The notes under the pieces: generated by a model
Database searches by the model: none
What the model was told of the DNA's origin: nothing
Seen by the model: the letters and a program-made list of their open reading frames with translations, nothing else
Origin: Eubacterium sp.
Lineage (GTDB): Bacteria; Bacillota_A; Clostridia; Peptostreptococcales; Anaerovoracaceae
Assembly (NCBI GenBank): GCA_017425345.1
Contig: JAFOML010000023.1
Span: 1 to 17,476, forward strand
Length of the DNA: 17,476 nt
Direction: 5' to 3'
In this document: in pieces, positions 1-7,544 of the stretch
Position numbering within the stretch: the stretch's first letter is position 1
Layout of the letters: each line of letters opens with the position of its first letter
Program-made: the position numbers and the translations under genes

Positions 1-11
1 GAAGCTCCCGG

Positions 12-78
12 CGCCCGTTGCAGTCGTTCGCTACGTCCTTGACGTGCGAGCACGCCAGGAGCTACGCTCCGACTTAAA
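12..78 (+). repeat. 67-bp structured direct repeat, copy 1
   Basis: This stretch is identical base for base to 7566-7632. It ends just before the ribosome-binding site of the aldo/keto reductase. It can form small hairpins, including GGAGC-TAC-GCTCC near its 3' end and CGTGC-GA-GCACG in the middle. Homology with copy 2 continues a few bases to the left with one mismatch, so the element probably extends beyond the window edge. It is non-coding. Its nature (REP-like palindromic repeat, small MITE or mRNA element) is unknown. Confidence 0.9.
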
Positions 79-88
79 GGAGGATTCT

Positions 89-1234
89 ATGATTTACAGA
101 ATGTTTAAGGACATGCGGTTGTCTCAGCTGAGCTTCGGTGCGATGCGCCTTCCGGTCATTGACGGAGATGACTCCGTGATCGATGTGGAGCAGACGAAGC
201 GCATGGTAGAGTACGCCATGAAGCACGGGATCAACTACTATGATACCGCATGGGGTTACCATGGTGGCCATTCAGAAGAAGTGCTAGGGGAGGCGCTGCA
301 GAGTTACCCGAGGGACAGCTACTGCATTGCCGACAAGTTCCCGGGCTACGACCTCTCCAACATGCCGAAGGTGAAGGAGATCTTCGAGGCGCAGCTTGCG
401 AAGACCGGGATGGAATACTTTGACTTTTATCTGCTGCACAATGTCTGCGAGATGAATGTCGAGCAGTATCTGGATCCGCAGTACGGTATCCTTGAGTACC
501 TTCTGGAGCAGAAGAAGGCCGGAAGAATCAGGCACCTGGGTTTTTCCAGCCATGGTGAGCTGCCGGTGCTGAAGAAGTTCCTCGCTGCGTACGGAGATCA
601 GATGGAGTTCTGTCAGCTGCAGCTGAACTACCTGGACTGGGAGTTCCAGCACGGCAGAGAGAAGGTCGAACTGCTGAAGGAATACGGTATTCCGGTCTGG
701 GTCATGGAACCACTCCGGGGCGGCAAGCTGGTGAAGCTTCCCGAGGCACAGGAGAAGGCCCTGAAAGCGCTCCGGCCGGAGGAAAAGATCCATGCCTGGG
801 CATTCCGTTTCCTGCAGAGCCTGCCGGAAGTCAAGGTGATTCTCTCCGGCATGTCCAATGAGGAGCAGCTGCACGACAATATTGAGATCTTTAGGCAGGA
901 TTTGCCGCTTGCAGAGAACGAGATGCAGGCGTTGATGAAGATCGCAGCAGAGATTGCGGATGAGAAAGCTGTTCCGTGCACCGCCTGTCACTACTGCGTC
1001 GATCACTGCCCGCAGGGACTGGATATTCCGCGCCTGATCGAGCTGTACAACGAGCATATCATGACAACGAAGGCCGGTCTGTTCGGTTTCATCGCGCCGA
1101 TGGCGATGGGAGCGATCCCGGCAGACAAACAGCCGTCGGCCTGTCTGCACTGCGGAAGCTGCGAGAAGGTATGTCCGCAGCAGATTAAGATCTCGGAGGT
1201 TATGACAGATTTTGTGAAGGCACTGGAGGGATAA
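89..1234 (+). CDS. Aldo/keto reductase with C-terminal 2x[4Fe-4S] ferredoxin domain
   Basis: This is a predicted cytoplasmic NAD(P)H-dependent aldo/keto reductase of 381 residues. The AKR tetrad is visible: D52 and Y57 in YDTAWGY, K83 in ADKFP and H117 in YLLHN. After the barrel come two ferredoxin-like clusters, C297/C300/C303/C307 (CTACHYCVDHCP) and C352/C355/C358/C362 (CLHCGSCEKVCP). This fusion is common in clostridial AKRs and suggests electron exchange with ferredoxin as well as nicotinamide. The ATG at 89 is chosen because AAAGGAGG sits 5 bp upstream; an in-frame ATG at 44 would run through the structured repeat. The stop overlaps the next gene region (TAATG), so the two are probably cotranscribed. 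Any promoter lies left of the window. The substrate is unknown; reduction of a sugar-derived aldehyde or ketone would suit the neighbourhood. Confidence 0.93.
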   Translation: MIYRMFKDMRLSQLSFGAMRLPVIDGDDSVIDVEQTKRMVEYAMKHGINYYDTAWGYHGGHSEEVLGEALQSYPRDSYCIADKFPGYDLSNMPKVKEIFEAQLAKTGMEYFDFYLLHNVCEMNVEQYLDPQYGILEYLLEQKKAGRIRHLGFSSHGELPVLKKFLAAYGDQMEFCQLQLNYLDWEFQHGREKVELLKEYGIPVWVMEPLRGGKLVKLPEAQEKALKALRPEEKIHAWAFRFLQSLPEVKVILSGMSNEEQLHDNIEIFRQDLPLAENEMQALMKIAAEIADEKAVPCTACHYCVDHCPQGLDIPRLIELYNEHIMTTKAGLFGFIAPMAMGAIPADKQPSACLHCGSCEKVCPQQIKISEVMTDFVKALEG

Positions 1235-1236
1235 TG

Positions 1237-1737
1237 ATGAAGGCTTTGAAAATCACACTGAGTGTTTTGCTTATGATGGTTATGATGCTGACATGCGCGG
1301 CGTGCGGAGAATCCGCAGAGGAAGGAGCTTCTGCCGCTGCGGCCGGTTCGTCGGCAGGTACCGTGACGGAAGAGGATGGACAAAATCCGATCATGAACTA
1401 TGTCGGAGACTATGCGTGTGGAAGAGCAGCGATCCATATCGAAGCAGATGGCATGGACGGTGTGGTTGCTGAAGTCACCTGGGGAAGCAGCGCGGCTGAG
1501 ACCTCGGTATGGACCATGAGCGGAACCTTTAACGAGGAAGATCTGGTATTTGAGTATCATGACTGTGTCCGGAAGGATTTGGTATTTGAAGAAAGCGGAG
1601 AAGTGAAATCCGAAGAGGAAGTTTACGTCGGAGGCCACGGATTCATGCACTTCAGCGATAAAGGCGGGCTGAGTCTTACCTGGCAGGACGATCAGGAGCA
1701 TGTCGCCGATGACATGGAATTTGAATACGCGAATTAG
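1237..1737 (+). CDS. Small lipoprotein of unknown function
   Basis: This is a 166-residue protein with a lysine-containing N-terminus, a hydrophobic stretch (about residues 6-19) and a cysteine pair in LTCAACG, where C20 or C23 would be the lipidated residue. The match to the lipobox is imperfect. A low-complexity Glu/Ala/Ser linker follows, as in many clostridial lipoproteins. The mature part, starting around NYVGDYACGRAAIHIEADG, looks beta-rich with alternating hydrophobic residues (WTMSGTF, LVFEYHDC, VYVGGHGFMHFS), suggesting a small lipocalin-like or beta-sandwich fold. I recognise no catalytic motif. The ATG at 1237 is preferred because GGAGG at 1225-1229 is 7 bp away; an ATG at 1234 overlapping the upstream stop is also possible. 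A strong terminator follows. It is expected at the outer face of the membrane. Confidence 0.82.
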   Translation: MKALKITLSVLLMMVMMLTCAACGESAEEGASAAAAGSSAGTVTEEDGQNPIMNYVGDYACGRAAIHIEADGMDGVVAEVTWGSSAAETSVWTMSGTFNEEDLVFEYHDCVRKDLVFEESGEVKSEEEVYVGGHGFMHFSDKGGLSLTWQDDQEHVADDMEFEYAN

Positions 1738-1752
1738 AACAATACTGAGAAA

Positions 1753-1790
1753 AAAATCAGGAGAGCGGCTGCTCTCCTGATTTCTCTTAT
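1753..1790. terminator. Bidirectional rho-independent terminator
   Basis: A perfect 13-bp stem, AAATCAGGAGAGC (1754-1766) and GCTCTCCTGATTT (1771-1783), closes a GGCT loop. It has an A-rich tract on the left (1750-1756) and a T-rich tract on the right (TTTCTCTT). It lies between the ends of two convergent genes, so it can stop the lipoprotein transcript on the plus strand and the dehydrogenase transcript on the minus strand. Confidence 0.9.
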
Positions 1791-1838
1791 TGAAGGAATT
1801 GTATGAAAAAGGAATGTTGTTGACTGTTTACTGGTGGA

Positions 1839-2885
1839 TCAGTCCCACGGATGGAGGACAACCTTGATGGCCTCTCCGGTTCTGGTCAGCTGGATGCCCT
1901 TGTTGATCTCGTCCAGCGGCAGAATGTGAGTGACAAACTTGTCGGTCGGGAAGATCGGGGAGATCGCCAGGTTGAATGCAGCCTTGGCCTGCTCATAGGA
2001 AGCACCGAACTGTCCCTTGATCCAGATGTTATTGTAGTGAACCAGGTTGGTGTCGAGTTCTGTGAGGGATCCCTTTGGAACGCCGCCGTGGAAGATGACG
2101 AGTCCGCCTTTCTTGACCATGTGGATCGCCTGAGCCTGGTTGATGTTTGCAGGAGTCGCGGAGATGACCTTGTCAGCGCCCTTTCCGTTCGTGAGCTTCT
2201 TGACCTCTTCGATCGGGTCAACATCGGAGTTGTTGATGATGACGTCTACGCCGAACTGCTTTGCCATTTCCAGTCTGTTCTGGTTGATATCGATCATGAT
2301 GACCTTCTGAGCGCCGCGGAGCTTAGCCAGCTGAGCCATAAAGTCGCCGATCGGGCCTGCGCCGATGATAACGATGGTGTCAGGGAATCCTACCTTCGCG
2401 TTTTCCATGGTGGAATAAACGGAGGTCAGAGGCTCTGCCAGGCTTGCTGCTTCGTAGGAAACGCCTTCCGGAATCTCATAGATGTTACCATAGTGGATCT
2501 TCTCTCCGCCAACTGCAATGTACTGAGCGAATCCGCCGGTGCCTGCGAGCTTGGCAACGTGCTCGTTCTCGCAGTTCTCGCTGTGTCCGCTGACGCATGC
2601 GTCGCACTCCATGCAGTAGGTACCCGGGTGCAGGAACAGTCTCTGTCCAACCTGGTACTTGGTGCATTCCGGACCAACTTCGTCGACAACACCTACGATC
2701 TCATGTCCGTAGATGAAAGGATAGTCACCTTTTCTGGAGTCCGTGGTCAGGTTACGGATATCAGAACCGCACAGACCGACAGCCATGATCTTCAGGATCA
2801 GTCCGTCCTTCGGGCAAACCGGCTTTTCGGTTTCTTCTACGCGGATATCGTTTGCGCCATACATCATTGCAGCTTTCATCTTCAT
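1839..2885 (-). CDS. Zinc-dependent medium-chain polyol/alcohol dehydrogenase (sorbitol dehydrogenase-like)
   Basis: This is a cytoplasmic MDR-family dehydrogenase of 348 residues, the usual length. Catalytic zinc ligands are C39 (GLCGSD), H61-E62 (GHE) and probably E151 (AEPLTS). The structural zinc is held by C91, C94, C97 and C105. The Rossmann motif GAGPIG is at 175-180, and D199 at the end of the second strand favours NAD over NADP. The family includes sorbitol, xylitol, threonine, butanediol and galactitol-1-phosphate dehydrogenases. Beside a sugar kinase and an aldolase, oxidation of a polyol to a ketose, or the reverse, is the likeliest job, but the substrate cannot be read from sequence. 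The start is supported by GAGGAG 7 bp upstream on the minus strand. It is transcribed divergently from the kinase, and both promoters carry the shared dyad. Confidence 0.93.
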   Translation of the reverse strand: MKMKAAMMYGANDIRVEETEKPVCPKDGLILKIMAVGLCGSDIRNLTTDSRKGDYPFIYGHEIVGVVDEVGPECTKYQVGQRLFLHPGTYCMECDACVSGHSENCENEHVAKLAGTGGFAQYIAVGGEKIHYGNIYEIPEGVSYEAASLAEPLTSVYSTMENAKVGFPDTIVIIGAGPIGDFMAQLAKLRGAQKVIMIDINQNRLEMAKQFGVDVIINNSDVDPIEEVKKLTNGKGADKVISATPANINQAQAIHMVKKGGLVIFHGGVPKGSLTELDTNLVHYNNIWIKGQFGASYEQAKAAFNLAISPIFPTDKFVTHILPLDEINKGIQLTRTGEAIKVVLHPWD

Positions 2886-2947
2886 ATGTTATCTCCTCTC
2901 TGTGTTAAAGGTGTTACATTGTCGTTTCAAATCGTTTTTACACCCCG

Positions 2948-2976
2948 AGTATATCCCATCAAAAAACGAACTGCAA
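2948..2976 (-). promoter_or_regulatory. Promoter of the zinc dehydrogenase
   Basis: Read on the minus strand, TTGCAG (2976-2971) is followed after 17 bp by TATACT (2953-2948). The -35 is a weak match, as expected for an activated promoter. The shared 20-bp dyad ends exactly 8 bp upstream of this -35. Confidence 0.6.
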
Positions 2977-2988
2977 ACAACGGTTTGC
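2973..2988. promoter_or_regulatory. Secondary inverted repeat overlapping the -35 region
   Basis: GCAAAC-AACG-GTTTGC is a perfect 6-bp inverted repeat. It overlaps the proposed -35 box of the zinc dehydrogenase and touches the main dyad at 2985-3004. It could be a separate repressor site or part of a larger operator. Only the symmetry supports it. Confidence 0.35.
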
Positions 2989-3004
2989 CGCTTGCTAACG
3001 GCAA
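2985..3004 (-). promoter_or_regulatory. Predicted operator A (dyad TTKCCK-N8-MGGMAA)
   Basis: Read on the minus strand the site is TTGCCGTTAGCAAGCGGCAA, with perfect outer arms TTGCCG and CGGCAA. It sits 8 bp upstream of the dehydrogenase -35. The same motif in the same orientation and spacing precedes the kinase, the aldolase operon and the ABC operon. Confidence 0.7.
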
Positions 3005-3038
3005 GTTTTTGGGGAAAAGGGGAAAATAGTGGCCATCT

Positions 3039-3058
3039 TTGCCGTTTATAAGCGGAAA
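3039..3058 (+). promoter_or_regulatory. Predicted operator B (dyad TTKCCK-N8-MGGMAA)
   Basis: The site is TTGCCGTTTATAAGCGGAAA. It lies 8 bp upstream of the proposed kinase -35 box. It matches operator A (minus strand) and operator C near 13111 at nearly every position outside the centre. Confidence 0.7.
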
Positions 3059-3066
3059 ATGTCGCG

Positions 3067-3095
3067 TTGCGCGGAGCGGACGGGTTTGCTACATT
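3067..3095 (+). promoter_or_regulatory. Promoter of the sugar kinase
   Basis: TTGCGC (3067-3072), 17 bp, TACATT (3090-3095). Both boxes are weak alone. The call rests mainly on their being placed relative to operator B exactly as at the other three promoters. Confidence 0.5.
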
Positions 3096-3150
3096 ATTAA
3101 TATGGAAAAGAATTGGCGTAACCGGAACGATAAATGAGAGGTATATGATC

Positions 3151-4704
3151 ATGAATAAAATTGAAAACTACCTGCTTGGCATGGACTGTGGAACGACGAA
3201 TATCAAGGCCGTGATCCTGGGAGAGGATGGAAAGGTGGTCTGCGAGGCGAGCCGCCCGAACCAGTTTATCAATCCAGGCCCCGGCATGCAGGAGCAGGAT
3301 GCGAATAAGTGGTGGGATAATGCGTCTTCGATCCTGAGAGAGATCACCGAGAAAGCTGGGACGGCGATCGTCAAGAGGATCCGGGGAATCTCTATCAGCT
3401 CCCACACCGTTTCCCTTCTTCCGCTGGATGCGAACGGCGTGCCTCTGCGCAATGCGATGACCTATCAGGACGGCAGATCCTCAGCAGAGCTCGCCTGGCT
3501 CGTGGAGAAGATCGGAAAAGAAAAGTTTGTGAACATCATCGGCGGACAGCCGTCGATTGCATTCCTTCCGGCGAAGCTCCTCTGGTACAAGAACCACGAA
3601 CCGGAGCTGTTCGCGAAGACACACTGCCTCCTGCAGTGCAGTTCCTACATTAACTATAAACTGACAGGTGAGATGACCTCAGATGTGGATCAGGCCTCCA
3701 GAACGCAGTGCATGGACCGCGTCACGCTGCAGTGGTCCAAGGAGATCGGCGATGCGATGGGTATCGATCTGGATTCCATCCTTCCGCCGCCGCGTCCGGT
3801 CGATGATATTATCGGTTTTGTCACCAATGCTGCCGCGGAAGAGACCGGTCTTCTTGCCGGAACCCCGGTCATCGCCGGCTGCTCGGACGCGATGGCATCC
3901 ATGTACGCGACCGGCATGAGCCGTCTGGGAGAGGCCGGTGAGGCGTCCGGAACGACTTCTTTAGTCTTTGTGGGAAGCACCGAGGCCAGCGAGCCGGATG
4001 TTCCGGTAGTTACGAGACCCTGCGGAATCGATGGCGTGCCATGGATCTTCGATGCGCCGATCCAGGCCAGCGGCGCCTCGCTGAAGTGGTTCATCGAGAC
4101 CATGGCAGCAGAGGAGCGCGCCTATGCTGAGGCAAATGGCAAGAACATCTATGAATACCTGAACGAACTCGCGCTGGAAGCGCCGGCAGGATGCAGAGGA
4201 CTTTTCTTCTTCCCATACCTGCTTGGAGAGAGAGCGCCGCTCTGGAATGATCACGCGAAGGGCATGTTCATCGGACTTGGGATGGATACCAGCAGAGCAG
4301 AGCTGGCGAGGAGTATCTTTGAAGGAACCGCTTTTGCGCTGCGGCATGTCATGGAGATGATCAAGGCATCCGGCGGAACCGCGCGCACGATCAGAATCTG
4401 CGGCGGCGGAGCCAAGAGCAGAACCTGGAACCAGATCAAAGCGTCCATGCTGAAGATGCCGGTATATATCCTGGCAGATGATTCCGGAGACGTTCCGGTA
4501 GGTGACTGCATGATCGTCGGTAAGAAGGTCGGTGTGTTCAAATCCTTTGAGGAGGCATCCAGCCGCGCGATCCGCATCAAGGAGATCATTCAGCCGGTGG
4601 ATGAGTGGGTCAATGCCTACGATAAGCTGTATCCGTATTACGTAAAAATGTACCAGGATCTGGATCAGGACCTGATGGACCTGAAGCAGACCCTGGCGAA
4701 GTAG
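3151..4704 (+). CDS. FGGY-family carbohydrate kinase (xylulokinase-like)
   Basis: This is a 517-residue ATP-dependent sugar kinase, typical of the FGGY family. The first ATPase domain opens with LLGMDCGTTNIKAVIL (phosphate-1 motif, residues 8-23). The catalytic base is probably D246 in AGCSDAM. The C-terminal domain has the adenosine-binding GGGAKS followed by WNQIKASML. FGGY kinases phosphorylate ketoses or polyols (xylulose, ribulose, rhamnulose, fuculose, erythritol, glycerol). With an aldolase and a zinc dehydrogenase nearby, the substrate is probably a ketose made by the dehydrogenase. ATG 3151 is chosen because GAGAGG (3136-3141) lies 9 bp upstream; ATG 3145 is too close, and longer in-frame starts would cross the promoter. 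It is monocistronic, with its own promoter and a downstream hairpin. Bacillus subtilis yoaDCB likewise combines a kinase of this kind with a hydroxyacid dehydrogenase and an MFS protein. Confidence 0.92.
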   Translation: MNKIENYLLGMDCGTTNIKAVILGEDGKVVCEASRPNQFINPGPGMQEQDANKWWDNASSILREITEKAGTAIVKRIRGISISSHTVSLLPLDANGVPLRNAMTYQDGRSSAELAWLVEKIGKEKFVNIIGGQPSIAFLPAKLLWYKNHEPELFAKTHCLLQCSSYINYKLTGEMTSDVDQASRTQCMDRVTLQWSKEIGDAMGIDLDSILPPPRPVDDIIGFVTNAAAEETGLLAGTPVIAGCSDAMASMYATGMSRLGEAGEASGTTSLVFVGSTEASEPDVPVVTRPCGIDGVPWIFDAPIQASGASLKWFIETMAAEERAYAEANGKNIYEYLNELALEAPAGCRGLFFFPYLLGERAPLWNDHAKGMFIGLGMDTSRAELARSIFEGTAFALRHVMEMIKASGGTARTIRICGGGAKSRTWNQIKASMLKMPVYILADDSGDVPVGDCMIVGKKVGVFKSFEEASSRAIRIKEIIQPVDEWVNAYDKLYPYYVKMYQDLDQDLMDLKQTLAK

Positions 4705-4708
4705 CGGG

Positions 4709-4737
4709 AGAACCGCGGAAGCGGTTCAGTTTCTTTG
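4709..4737 (+). terminator. Probable terminator of the kinase gene
   Basis: A 7-bp GC-rich stem, GAACCGC (4710-4716) and GCGGTTC (4721-4727), closes a GGAA tetraloop and is followed by AGTTTCTTT. It overlaps the last codons of the convergent regulator gene. The T-tract is interrupted, so it may be only moderately efficient. Confidence 0.6.
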
Positions 4738-6687
4738 AACCAGTAAGAGAGGGGAGTTCTTTATGTACTGAAGGACCTCCTCTTTTGTTTTGAGATTCTT
4801 GATCCCTTCCGGATCATATGCATCCTCGTAGAGGAAGTTCGTGAGCCGGAGGATCGCCGGCATATCGTCTTCTGTGAGCGCCGCGGCGACGATAATCCGA
4901 ATCTTATGCGCATTCCAGGTGATCCGGTGATCCAGCGTCACAATGGAGATCTGCGACTGTCTGGCCGGAACCAGAGAGTAGAGAAATACGACTCCGGGAA
5001 ATGCTGCGAAGGTGGAGATCTGCTCTCGCTTCAGAATGTCTTTCTGATAGGCGTCATCGACGATCCCGTTGTCGATGAACTGCTGCGTCACTCTTCGAAG
5101 GAGGTCGTCCGGTGTGGCAAAAGAATCCGCCTCGTGCCACCAGGCCTTTTTCAGGAGCCTGTTCAGAGAGAGATCTCTGGAGTACAGAGGCTTCAGGGTC
5201 TTTGTCATGATGTAGTGCGCGATCTCCTCCTGGTCCGACTCATTGAAGAACTGCGAGATGTACAAAGTCGTTGTCCCCGGGCTGTCCGTAATCTTTTTCT
5301 GCACGGTCGTGAGCACCAGATCCACATCAGTAAAGTCATAGGTATTCTTCTTATATACAGGAAGCAGGTCCACAATATCGAGGTAGTCGCCGAAGTGATA
5401 GCGGGCTTTCCGCTTGATGGCCCAGCTGACCGGCTGGTTCATGTGACAGGCAATGACCGTCCGGATCTTGTTTCCGGGATGATGCTTGATAAAGTGATCC
5501 AGCCCTCCCGCGATCACGTAAGACAGGTAGATCAGCTTGACCTCGTTCAGCTCCTTCCCCATGTACTTGACGGCAAGTGGCTGAAACAGCTCGGCGATGA
5601 CCATCTCGATCCGGTGGTGCCGCTTGATGCGGTCGGCGCTGAACTGCTCATAGAAAGTGTTGTGTCCCTGAAGGAGCGTCTGGATGTACTGGAACAGGGC
5701 GATGCGGAAATCGTGATCATCGGAGAAATCCATCTGGAAGGTTTCTGCGATCTGCCGGATATAGGTGTCCCCGCATTCGATCGTGTGGGGGCCGAAAGAC
5801 TCCCGGATTGCCTCTTCTGTGTAATTTCTCGGCGGAAAGATGCGATGGCTGCGGATCTGCAAGTAAATGGCGTCGCGCTCTTCCGGACCGATATAGAGGT
5901 GCAGCTGCTTTTCCAGCGCGTCCAGGATCGCGGTGGTCGCATTCAGCACATCCGGATCCGTCTTGGGGATCTGCGGTCCGTTGGCGAGGAAATGTCCGGT
6001 GGAGATCCGGTGGCACATGATCGTCAGAATCAGGTTGAGAGAGACGATGCACGGGTCCTCCATCTGGATGTCAAACCGGTCCAGACTCGCGGAAACGGTA
6101 TCGATGATGAAGTCCAGGACGTCGTCATCGACAAAATCTTCTTTATAGTAAGCGTTGCTTCTGGCGTGGTAGTTCCAGCTTTCCCGCAGCAGCAGATTCA
6201 GGACGCTGCGGCGTTTCAGCTCATCCTCTTCAAACCAGATATAATCGCGCTTCCGGTGGAGCCGGATGTAAGGCGCATTGTCCGAATAAGCGGAGGTCAG
6301 ATCCCGGATCGCATGTTCCAGGGTCGTGTGGCTGATGAACATCTCGTCCTCCAGGTCGTAGAGGTTCAGGGGCTCTTCACTCTGACAAAGTTTAAAAGCC
6401 AGGAACCGGACACGATTCTCTTTCGAGAAAAAAGCGTTATCGATCTGGTTCAGGGATTCGACCAGCTTGGGGTCTTCTGCGCGGAAAATATAGCCTTTGC
6501 TTTTCAAAGCCTCTATTTTAGCATTGTAGGGCGTCAGTTCATCGTTGATCTTGATGACGTCATTTCGGATCGTCCGGGAGGAGACGCCGAGTTCACCGGC
6601 GAGATCCGCGCTGGTTCTGGGAGAACTGGCGTGCTGCATGGTGTGGAGCAGCTTTTTTTGTCTCAGTGACAGGTCCAGAGATTTCAT
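4726..6687 (-). CDS. PRD-domain transcriptional regulator, MtlR/LicR-like (HTH-PRD-PRD-EIIB-EIIA)
   Basis: This is a 653-residue multidomain DNA-binding regulator. An N-terminal helix-turn-helix lies at about 8-48 (RTSADLAGELGVSSRTIRND), then a second winged-helix region (about 90-170), two PRD-like domains (about 185-290 and 300-405), an EIIB-like domain (about 407-500) that keeps C414, and an EIIA-like domain (about 510-650). In this family, PTS phosphorylation of PRD and EIIA histidines and the EIIB cysteine sets activity. By eye the expected histidines are missing: I220 and R279 in PRD1, A330 and Y390 in PRD2, and Y570 where EIIA normally reads Pro-His. The start has AAAGGA upstream. It faces the aldolase operon divergently, and operator D overlaps its own -35 region, suggesting autoregulation. 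It is probably the activator of the whole cluster, but this is inferred from position. Confidence 0.88.
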   Translation of the reverse strand: MKSLDLSLRQKKLLHTMQHASSPRTSADLAGELGVSSRTIRNDVIKINDELTPYNAKIEALKSKGYIFRAEDPKLVESLNQIDNAFFSKENRVRFLAFKLCQSEEPLNLYDLEDEMFISHTTLEHAIRDLTSAYSDNAPYIRLHRKRDYIWFEEDELKRRSVLNLLLRESWNYHARSNAYYKEDFVDDDVLDFIIDTVSASLDRFDIQMEDPCIVSLNLILTIMCHRISTGHFLANGPQIPKTDPDVLNATTAILDALEKQLHLYIGPEERDAIYLQIRSHRIFPPRNYTEEAIRESFGPHTIECGDTYIRQIAETFQMDFSDDHDFRIALFQYIQTLLQGHNTFYEQFSADRIKRHHRIEMVIAELFQPLAVKYMGKELNEVKLIYLSYVIAGGLDHFIKHHPGNKIRTVIACHMNQPVSWAIKRKARYHFGDYLDIVDLLPVYKKNTYDFTDVDLVLTTVQKKITDSPGTTTLYISQFFNESDQEEIAHYIMTKTLKPLYSRDLSLNRLLKKAWWHEADSFATPDDLLRRVTQQFIDNGIVDDAYQKDILKREQISTFAAFPGVVFLYSLVPARQSQISIVTLDHRITWNAHKIRIIVAAALTEDDMPAILRLTNFLYEDAYDPEGIKNLKTKEEVLQYIKNSPLLLVQRN

Positions 6688-6727
6688 GCGAGAGTCCTTT
6701 CTTTCTAGTGCTGTAAATCGTTGTTCT

Positions 6728-6756
6728 ATTATAGCAGATTATGTTTCCTCTTTGAA
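6728..6756 (-). promoter_or_regulatory. Promoter of the PRD regulator
   Basis: On the minus strand a consensus TATAAT (6733-6728) is preceded after 17 bp by a weak -35, TTCAAA (6756-6751). That -35 lies inside operator D, so a protein bound there would be expected to block this promoter while helping the divergent one. Confidence 0.55.
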
Positions 6757-6763
6757 GAGGAAA
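6744..6763 (+). promoter_or_regulatory. Predicted operator D (perfect 9-bp dyad)
   Basis: TTTCCTCTTTGAAGAGGAAA is a perfect inverted repeat of 9-bp arms around a TG centre. It fits the TTKCCK-N8-MGGMAA pattern of the other three sites and ends 8 bp before the -35 of the aldolase operon, the same distance as at the others. It is the most diverged site in base identity but the most symmetrical. Confidence 0.6.
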
Positions 6764-6771
6764 AAATGAAG

Positions 6772-6801
6772 TTGAACCGAAAAGCGACTATATACTAAGA
6801 T
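6772..6801 (+). promoter_or_regulatory. Promoter of the aldolase operon
   Basis: TTGAAC (6772-6777), 18 bp, TAAGAT (6796-6801). An overlapping TATACT at 6791-6796 has a better sequence but would leave only 13 bp to this -35. A leader of roughly 90 nt follows. The -35 is placed by its 8-bp distance from operator D. Confidence 0.45.
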
Positions 6802-6896
6802 GAGATCGTAAAAAAAGTTGTTTTGTCTACGGCTGGTTCAAAGCAAGCTGTAATAACCGGGGCCGCTAAGACCCTAAAAATCAGGAGGAAAAATAA

Positions 6897-7544
6897 ATGA
6901 AGTACGAAAACATCAGAAACCAGGTACTGGAAGCTATTCTGCAGGCTGTTGATATGGGACTCATCCATGGAACATCCGGAAACATCGCGATGAAGGATGA
7001 TAAGGACCCGGTAGTTGCTATCACACCGAGCGGAATTCCTTATACACACATGACAGCAGATCAGATCGCTATCGTTGAGCTCGAGACCGGAAAGTGGATC
7101 GATGGTCCGTTCAAGCCGTCTTCGGAAGTTCCGATGCATCTCGCTGTTATGAAGGCTAGACCGGAAGTTACCGCTACCGTTCATACCCACGGTATGTTCG
7201 CTACCATCGCTGCAATGGAAAAGTTTGGACCGATCCAGGCTGTTACTCCGCCGCAGGCTGAGTTTGTTCCGGTAGGCATCGTTCCGTTCACCATGCCGGG
7301 TTCCAACGAAGTAGCTGAGAAGGTCGTTGAGGCTCTGGGCGAGACCGGAAAAGTCTGCGTTATCAAGAACCACGGTATGATGTGCTGCGGTAAGGACATG
7401 AAGGGCGCTATGATGGCTGCTACTTATCTGGAAGAGATGGCACAGACCAACTACTACGCAAAGCTTCTGGGCGTATTCGAACCGATGCCGGAAGAGGCTG
7501 TAGCTAAGATGCAGGCCTTGATCGCTGCAGACCAGGCAGTATAA
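6897..7544 (+). CDS. Class II sugar-phosphate aldolase (fuculose/rhamnulose/ribulose-phosphate aldolase family)
   Basis: This is a 215-residue zinc aldolase of the FucA/AraD family, full length. Conserved features are GTSGN (25-29) and TPSG (43-46) for phosphate binding, catalytic E77 in SSEVPMH, and zinc ligands H96 and H98 (VHTHG) and H159 (NHG). The family mostly cleaves ketose-1-phosphates to DHAP plus an aldehyde (lactaldehyde or glycolaldehyde); some members are 4-epimerases, but the retained E77 suits an aldolase. As first gene of the operon it is followed by an iron alcohol dehydrogenase, the usual partner that reduces the released aldehyde. AGGAGG (6883-6888) lies 8 bp upstream of the ATG. 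The gene uses GCT and GTT codons more than most neighbours, as highly expressed genes often do. The exact substrate is unknown. Confidence 0.92.
   Translation: MKYENIRNQVLEAILQAVDMGLIHGTSGNIAMKDDKDPVVAITPSGIPYTHMTADQIAIVELETGKWIDGPFKPSSEVPMHLAVMKARPEVTATVHTHGMFATIAAMEKFGPIQAVTPPQAEFVPVGIVPFTMPGSNEVAEKVVEALGETGKVCVIKNHGMMCCGKDMKGAMMAATYLEEMAQTNYYAKLLGVFEPMPEEAVAKMQALIAADQAV

Noticed and set aside
4906..6669. Long open frame opposite the regulator gene
   Set aside because: It lies wholly antisense to a clear multidomain protein, has no ribosome-binding site or recognisable domain, and reflects high GC in the wobble positions. The same applies to long antisense frames at 1851-3029, 9117-10973, 13283-14482 and 15237-16466.
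6802..6896. RNA antiterminator (RAT) site and terminator in the aldolase leader, expected if the regulator were a BglG-type RNA-binding protein
   Set aside because: No terminator stem with a T-tract is present. The regulator has a DNA-binding helix-turn-helix rather than the CAT RNA-binding domain. GGTTCAA at 6835-6841 pairs only with a distant TTGAACC in the promoter.
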